Assembly: GCA_019649035.1 (NCBI GenBank)
Contig: BMAT01000546.1
Coordinates: 82,553-133,800 of the forward strand
Direction: 5' to 3'
DNA length: 51,248 nt
Source of the DNA: Elysia marginata
Taxonomy: Eukaryota > Mollusca > Gastropoda > Plakobranchidae
Position 1 is the stretch's first letter. Each line of letters starts with the position of its first letter. The notes under the pieces were generated by a model, which saw only the letters and a list, made by a program, of their open reading frames with translations, made no database searches and had not been told where the DNA came from. The position numbers and the translations under genes were made by a program. This document shows, one piece after another, positions 11,601 to 20,600 of the stretch.

Positions 11601-14600
11601 CAGCAGAACACCCCTCAGCTGCCAAAAACTCGACAACAGAGGGCTGTTTGATGAGAAGGTCATTTGAAATTGCCTTTGTCTCATTAACATGGCTACTCCA
11701 TCACGGGTCACTGCATTACGAGTACTAATGAAGTCACACAAACTTGTTCTAGTTAAGTCTAGAAAAATGGTTCGAGACTATTTATATGGAATTTCAGGTC
11801 AATGTTAAAAATTGTCTGAGTTATTAGCAAACGGAACTTAATCATCAGCATACCTTCAATGTTTTTATCCATTAAAGGAGAACGCACCTCTGATCCTGTG
11901 CTGACACAGATTTGTGGATCAACAACTCCATCTGTGGAGAGCTCTGGCAGCCATCTCCTGCTGGTGTTCACAACAGACAGTCAAACCCGAGGGAATCACA
12001 AGGGATTCTCTGTCGTCTACAGTAGGATTGACCGTAAGGCTTTTTAAGTATAGTGTGAACAGTAATAATAGTTATCAATAACAATGAAGTTAATAATAAG
12101 AATGATAATAATGTTACATCAGATAGTTATACAAGAGAGGTGCTCAAAGGCTTCTCTTTGACCTACAAAAGAATTGAGGATAGTTTCTCATTATTAAAAT
12201 CTAATCATAAAGGAGCTAAGATCAAACATGATAGGCCTATACAAGTTTTTGTGGTGCGTCAATAAAAAATAATTTAATTTGTTACTATGGATCATTCTAT
12301 TTTATATGAAGTGATTCTCAAAACTATGCTACAGAGTTACAAAAGGATAATGTAAAACCCTATTGGAGAACGCCAATAAAGGTCTTTTGTTTTATAAAAT
12401 ATATTAAAAAAGTTATTTAAAAAAATATTACCATGAGGTAGCGTATACTCTATTTAGCAGAAAGGAATCATTTTGATTTTTTGAATGTTTTTAGGTTGGT
12501 ATCATAGTATAATAAAAATCGCCATCTTGAATTTTGAAGGCTCCTTCATTTTTTTCTACTAAATGAACTGAAATTTTGGTAAGATGTTAGCGGAGGCTGT
12601 TCTTTAGAAAGGGTGTGAGCATAATTTTAACTGATGTTTTAGAAAAAAAGTTATGAAGACTTTTACTTGGTCTGCACACTTAGAACTAGCAGGTTAATAA
12701 TACTAAGAAGTTATCAGTCCTTCACTCTATTATTTACATAGACTGTTCAACCACTTCTAAGAGTTTGATAGGGGGAGATAAGGAGAAAGGGAAGAGTTAA
12801 AGACATAGAAACTAGGACTTGGAAAACAGAGGGTGCAATTGGAGTGGGGGTGTAACTGTAAGTAATGTTTTTCAGATACTTGTCTGGTAAGAGTGCCACA
12901 CTTGAAATTTCAATGAATGTAGAAACTGTATCTGTATTTATGGTTCTCAAGCCATGTTCATTTTTGTCCCAAGGGTCATTTACATGTCTGCGTATTAAGT
13001 CACTGGAGAATCTTGAAGTGAAGTTAAACACTTTTTCTAAGTTGAGGGAATGTGGTGGATTTTCTTGTTTGTAAAAAAAAGGTACTCAAATATGAACTAA
13101 ATTTTTTAAATTCTGTTGATTGTCTTTTCCTCTATTTCTCTTTTAGGAGGAGGGAGTGAATCAGGTTCTCTAGGTTTGTATCTTTTTTTTTAGTTACTTA
13201 ACGAATGTAATGAGAGCTACAGTAAGAAAATGAGTAAGGTTTCATGGGTTTTTAACTAATAACTAACTTATAAAATAATCATGGTACATTTAAGGTCTTT
13301 TGTATAAATTAAAACTGATAGAGATGTTCGTCAAACACTGTCTTAAAACCTAAAACAATGTCTAAAGAAAAAAAAAACAAGAAGAATTGCTGTGGACAAC
13401 TAATGAACTTGTTCCTATGAAATTTGGAAACCATTCTAAGAAGACATTTTTAATAAATTTCTGATAGATTGGTCGTTTGGGTTGTGAGCCCTTTAAAACT
13501 AAACTTATCACAAAAACTAAAAAGTGTTTCAGCCTCTCAATGTAAGCCTACAAAAAAAGCTCTGAGCCGACCAAGGTAAAAATCAAACACAGCGAAGAAT
13601 TATGAAGTTTTTAACAATTTTATCAAAACTGAAATTATGCTGGTTGGAAAAAATAACTATAACTTAAGGTATTTCATTTTAAAGCAACTAAAAAAGGCTT
13701 AGTTCTCTTGGGTTTTGTTTTGTTTTGTTTTTGTTTTGTCTTAGTTTTGAAAGGAATCTAACTCAAAATTATTTTCACTAAGTTGTAATGTATTTCCCCT
13801 GGTTGCCTCACATTTAACCTCTTTGAGATTTGCTCATTGAAATGTGGCTGGTGATTACCTCTGTTATATTTCAATGGGTCAGTAAAAAATATGTAAACTA
13901 CGGGGCTGTATCCGTTCTCAAACTTTCAGACTATTCTTACCCAAGCACGTTCGGTCTTGACACTTTTAAACAGTGTGAATGAGTTTGATGGGGGAAATTC
14001 TACTTTTAGAAAAATGCCTTTTCAATATTTGTGAAATATAAATTCACTCTTTTTTTAAATTTTAAAATCAACATCTAAAGGTTTGAAAGTTTACTGAAAT
14101 TATAGAAAACTTTTATGTTTAATAAAGAGTCCAGCCTGGGTATTTTAAACCTCGTGGAAACAACTATGAATTATCCACAGTTGAACTGATCTGTATATCT
14201 TATAATAAAAAAAAAGAATTGATACCCTATTATAAATATCTTTGGGAGTAAACAGGTATTTGAGTTATCCAGGTTTGAGATATTTAGATTTGACCATAGC
14301 AGCACCTTGGAATTTAAAAATAAGAGCTTCCGACTCATTTGCCCTTTGCTCATTGAGCCCCAATAGTCATATTAGTACAGGTGTACAAATAGAATAATGC
14401 TCTGTATCTCTATATGGTGAATATTCTAGCTACAATTCACATCATGTTTCTGCTCTGATTATGTAAGCTGTTCAATAAGTTCAAAATGGAAGGCTTTCAT
14501 GTCTTAGGTAAAGTGAATCAAAAGATATTTCATTCGGTGGTAATGGTAAAAATGTGACACTTCTTAGCAGGTTTTTGTTTTAGGATGGCAGCCTCCAACT

Positions 14601-17600
14601 CAATTTTTCATCTGATCAGCTTCCATGTGTGTCTTGATTTGAGCTTTTTGCCTCAAGACTTATAAACTTCACTTTATCCAATGTTGCATTTTTATCATGT
14701 CTTTGGTTTTCATCTTGGCTCTAGGCTCAGGAACACTGGCAGCTATCATCATACCCACTGTTCTCTTCTATGCCTGTATATTTTATCTTGTGTACAGACG
14801 CTGCAAGACAGCTCAGAATGTAAGTGAACCTTGACTTGCATGATGTCAATTGCACTGTTTTACTGTTACACCGATTTCATCTATGTACCTGGCAATATAA
14901 ACAGGTTAACTATCATCACAAGCTTTCAATATTACTGCTTTTTAAATTTTATCTGATCTTCCGAATATGCAAGTCAGCTTATAACACACATAGAGTAATG
15001 CGGTCATCTAATGACTCTTTGATCCTAGACCTACCTCGCATGAATGTAAAATCTCTCTCTGATCAAGCCTTTTCAAGCTATGCTCTTTGTATACGGAATG
15101 CTCTTCCAAATCAGATTCAAAATATATCGGAAAGCTTAAAGTTTGTTTCAAGAAACAGGTAAAGCATTATAAAATAATTTATTTCCATAGATATTTATGT
15201 TAATTTTTTTTGGCCTTTATGAAATTGACTAAGTTATTAAGTCAATCCCACCTATAGCGCCCGCCGTAGCCCAATTGGACCACACTATTGTGTACACCTA
15301 TATCGCCTGTCATCACCCGATCGCCATTGCTTTCGTAGTGTGCTTTTGGTAGCTTAGTAACCCCGGAAATCTCGCCCGAAATCTTGTGTAAACCTCTTCT
15401 TCTTTCAGAGGAAATCTTAAGCGTTATTTAGGATATTTTTATTTCACTTTTGGTCGACAAACAACCTGAAGCGGGTCTGTTGAAGTTGACAGTTTTTCAG
15501 TACGAATTTGCACCTATTTCTAGACCTAGATTCATCATCATCATCATCATGAAATGTGGCACAGTAAAGTGTCAGCAAATATGGCCTTCTCGTGCCAAGC
15601 CACTTTTTCAGTCCATGTATCATCTCCACCTGTTGCCTACTTATATGTTTCCCATTGAGCATTCCTATTGTTATAAGATGTTCAAGTTTTTTATCCGTTC
15701 TCATCCTTTGTCCCCAAAAAGTTGCCCAGTGTTTGCAACTTTTGTTCCTGAATAACTTTTATTTTGTGCTCCATTAGGGATTATTTCATCAAATTTTCTT
15801 GTAGTCCATCATATTTGGAGCATTCTTGGCTGAAGAACTATATACATTGAAAAAAAAAATAAAGCTTCAGAGAAAGCAAATAGCAAAATGCAGTAGACAC
15901 AGTCAGCAACAACCATAAATCTATACTATTGTAGCCCCCATGGTTGTGTACTTATTTGTGGACTAGAAAGCACTTTGTTATTCCTAGAACAGCAGTATCC
16001 ACAACAGACTAGGACTTGGGAAGTGAACTGAAAGTACAGAGGGCTTGACAACATTACTGGCTACCGGCTCTAGATCTAAGAACTCTCGACCTTTCTATCA
16101 ATTTGTTTTGTTAAATAATAAAGTAGTTGTTTGTTCAAATCAGCCTTGTTTAATTGTATCCTAAATTGGTGACCCCTACGCTGAACTCTTAATACTTGGA
16201 TCTAGATCTACGTTGCTTACACTTCTCTAGATCTACAACTTTACAAGCTTCATAAATCATGTCTCAACCTCAAGAACAAGATGATTCAACACAGGCAACA
16301 GATCTACTCTACGCACTAACGAACCAGTTATTGGCACTGCAGCCTGCGGCCACATTAATTCAGTTTCAATTAAACTGCCTGAATTTTGGACCACGTCCCC
16401 TGAAGTTTGGTTTGCAAGAGTGGAGGCCCAGTTTGGAACTAAAAATATTACACAAGACCAAACTCGATATGATTATGTGGTCAGCGCCCTTGACGTCAAA
16501 ACCGCTGAAGAAGTCCAAGACGTTTTGGTTACGCCCCCTGATGCTGATAAATACGCCACCCTTAAGAAGGCCTTAATCAAGGCATTTGGGGAGTCGCAGG
16601 CGCAGCGCGACAGCGAGCTCCTTAACTTAAACGGTTTGGGGGACAGGAAGCCTACTGCCCTACTCTGCAAAATTAATGCTCTCAATGATGACCCCCAAAC
16701 CTTAAAGAGGGCACTGTTCCTTTCAAACCTCCCAGCTGACGTACGCAGCATCCTGGCACGACAGTAATTTCAGTGATGTGGAAAAACTGGCAGAGGCTGC
16801 CGATCGGATTTGGGATGCGCGTTGTGCGGAGGTCCAACACATCACGCAGGCTGCTTACTACTCTTCTCCTACGACGGTTGAAGCTTTCATGAAACCAAGG
16901 ACACAAACTCAACGTCGCTCGGGACCAAGAGCACAGCCAACAGTGTGTTTTTATCACCAAAAATTCGGCCCCCATGCACGTAACTGTCAACCTGGGTGTA
17001 AATTTTCGACCCTATTGTCCAAGCCTTCGGGAAACGACAATGCCAGCCACTAGGTGTGGCAGTTGCTGGCACCTCGCACCAACCAAACTTGCTGTCCGTT
17101 GTGGATCGTACATCCGGACTCTCTGCTCCTTGGTAGACACAGGAGCAGAGGTATCTGTGTACCTTGCTTCTGCGCAAAATCGACGAGCCCAATAGCCTAC
17201 CAGTACTCTCATCGCGGCTAATGGCACATCTATTCATACATGGGGTAGACGCAGCGCTTCACTTGCGATTGGCCGCATGCGACAATATAACCACAAGTTC
17301 TACCTCGCTGACGTCACCCGCCCTATCCTCGGTGCAGATTTTTTCACAAAACACGGAGTCGCCATTGATCTTCGCGGCAAACGCCTATTGTCTCTCGACA
17401 ATATTTCTATTCTCTTACGAGAAACCAAGTCTCCCCTAACTCTGGCAGGTTTGGGATTTCCCCTTCAGAACAAGTTTTCCAGCCTGCTTCAGCAATTCCC
17501 TGCACTCCTTACTCCACACTTTCATCACTCAACCAACAAACACGGTGTTGAACATCACATCGTCACACATGGATGGACCTCCAACTCACGCTCGAGCTCG

Positions 17601-20600
17601 TCGCCTGAATCTAGAAAAACTTGCTGCCGCCAAAAACGTGTTCTTACAGATGGAAGAAATGGGTATAGTGCGTCGCTCAAAGTCAGCCTGGTCTTCACCC
17701 CTTGATATTGTCCCTAAACCTAATGGAAAATGGCGACCATGTGGGGACTACAGGCGGCTGAATGCCTCAACTGATGATGACAGATATCCACTCCCACATA
17801 TTCAAGATTTTAACAACCATCTTGCTAGTTGTAAAGTCTTCTCTAAGATTGATTTGATCAGAGGATATCACCAGATTCCAATGGCCCCATCATCCATAGC
17901 AAAGACAGCCGTGATTACTCCTTTTGGCCTCTGGGAGTTTCTCCGCATGCCGTTTGGCTTAAAAAATGCGGCCCAGTCTCATGGATGGAGCACTGCACGA
18001 CGTGCCTTTTGCCTTTGTGTATCTTGATGACATCCTGGTTGTTAGCCATTTGCCCCAGGAGCACTCTCAACATCTTTAACAGTTGTTCACACTGTTGTCT
18101 GACAACGGACTGGTAATTAATAAAGCCAAGTGTATCTTTGGTGCTGATGAACTTGATTTTCTAGGTCACCATGTCAGCGCTGATGGAATCACCGCACTTG
18201 CTGAACAGGTAGTTGCCCTCGGTGATAGCAGAGCACCTCAGAACCGCTCAAGCCTACAGCGTTTCCTTGGCATGATTAATTACTACCATCGTTTTCTTCC
18301 AGGAATAGCTCCCATTCTTGCACCACGCCATGCTCAGGCAAGTGGCAAAGGACAAAATATAGAATGGACTAAAGAGTGTCAAGAGGCTTTCGACAGTGCC
18401 AAGGATGTTCTCAACAAAGCTGTGCTCTTACATCATCCTCAACCAGATGCTCCCACTAGCCTCACCGTCGATGCATTAAACACTGCAGTGGGGGTCGATC
18501 TTGGGTACCGCTTGCATTCTTCTCCAGAAAGCTGTCAGACTCTGAGAAGAAATATAGTGCTTTTGATCATGAATTGTTGGCATCCTATAGCGCCATAAAA
18601 CATTTCAGACACTTTTTGGAAGGACGGCTATTTACCCTCTACACAGATCACAAGCCTTTAACATTTGCCTTAACCAGTCAAACTGACCGCTCTCCACGTC
18701 AAACTAGACATTTGTCTTTCATTGCAGAATTCACCACGACATTCAACACATCAAAGGCATATTCAATGTCGTGGCTGATACCCTTTCAAGACTTAATACA
18801 ATAGGTATTACTGCGGACGCAACAAACCCCAATCACCTCAACTCTTTAACGACAGATCCTCCTGGGGGTGACTGCATCAACTTTGATCACCTCGCCAAGG
18901 ACCAAGTTAACTCAGAGTGTAACGAAGTTAGACATTGTTTTGGTCTAGTTCCTTAATCATGCTATGTACCGTGTAGACCTAGATTAAGGCTACGCTTGTT
19001 TTCTTAATGGAATTTGTTAAGCATTCGTAGTTATAAGTAACTTACGGATTTTATAACTCGTTAAAATCTAGAATGATCGCCTATTATTAATTTTGTAGAT
19101 CTAGTCTCTGGATTTATCTAGATTACTATCTTCTGGTTAATTTACATAATGACGGGCGACCTATTTTTAACTTGGCTCGCGATTGGGTGTCGCTGCCGTA
19201 TTAGGCCACGCCTTTCTCACCTTTCTTGTAAAGGGTAGAATTTTCGGGAAATTCCCAGATGTGTGTTTTACTTATAAATAGAGCTCGCGTGGTTGTTAAA
19301 GGGGAGCGGAGAGAAGAGACCGAGAAGACAGAGCGGAGAGAAGACTTAGAAGACGGAGAGGATAGAATACTGGATTAAGAGAGAGTGAGCAATTTTGAGC
19401 AAAAGTTAGATCTACGATTTGTTTATGTTGGACATTGCCAATTGCACTGTTACTATTTTCGTCTGCTGTTGGATGTGAATACTGTTTCGTGTTGATTTCT
19501 TCATTTTAAGTTGAATAAACTTATTTTCTACTTTCTTCACACGACTTTTCACGTTTTCAAGATTTTAAAAGAACTCACAAGTCTCGCATCAGGAGTTTTA
19601 TTCGTTTACTCGATTATTATTTCTGGTGTTTGTGACACAGAGGAAATGGCTTCGTATCGTACACCCACCACAGGGCTAGTACTCAAAGACGTTGATATTG
19701 GATCATTAACACTCTCTGCGACATTTCCATGGGGATTCCACGGCCAGTGCTTCCTACCTTTGGGCTAGACCAGTTTTCAACAAAATCCATGGCCTCTGTC
19801 ACTCTGGTGTTAGGCCTACACAGAAGGCCATTGCGAAACGCTTCATGTGGCATGGCATGAAGCGTGACATCCGCTAATGGTGTAAGGAATGTCCAGAATG
19901 CCAGGCTTCCAAAGTACACCGTCATACACGATCTCCGCTCACAGAACGCTTGCCCCAATCACTAAGGTTCAGGAGTCTCCATGTAGACCTGGTGGGACCT
20001 CTTCCTGAAAGCCAAGGCATGACTTACCATTTCACCATCATTGATCGCTTCACTAGATGGCCGGAGGCAGTGCCCCTTCCTGACGCAGACGCTTCCTCCT
20101 GCGCCACAGCCCTTCTGCATCATTGGGTGGCGCAATTTGGAGTTCCTGAAGACCTTACTTCAGACAGGGGAAGACAGTTCACCTCTTCACTGTGGACCCA
20201 ACCAAACAATCTTCTTGGTATTGAAGCCAATACAACTACGGCGTACCACCCACAGGCAAACGGAATGGTGGAACGTCTCCATCAACAACTTAAGGCATCA
20301 CTGAAAGCTCAAACAACAAACTCTAACTGGTTTGCTGAGCTTCTGATGGTCCTTCTAGGCATTTGCTCATCCTGGGGGGTCGACCCCGGCTGCTCTCCTG
20401 CTTAACTTGTTTACGGTTCCACACTCCGCATACATGGGGAGTTCCTGCAACCCCGTGATGCACATACTGTTGACAGGGATGCAAGTTTTCCGATTTTGCA
20501 GGAATTCCGATTTTTTTAGCAATTTTCTTTGGTTAAAAAAGCAGGAAAGTTTGAAAATAATTGAGACTCAAATGTTACAGAAAAGCTCTAATCTTAAGAT

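Noticed and set aside
19511..19768. 85-codon frame spanning the nested LTR-like insertion and pol
   Set aside because: Crosses an insertion junction; the left half is noncoding LTR-like sequence.
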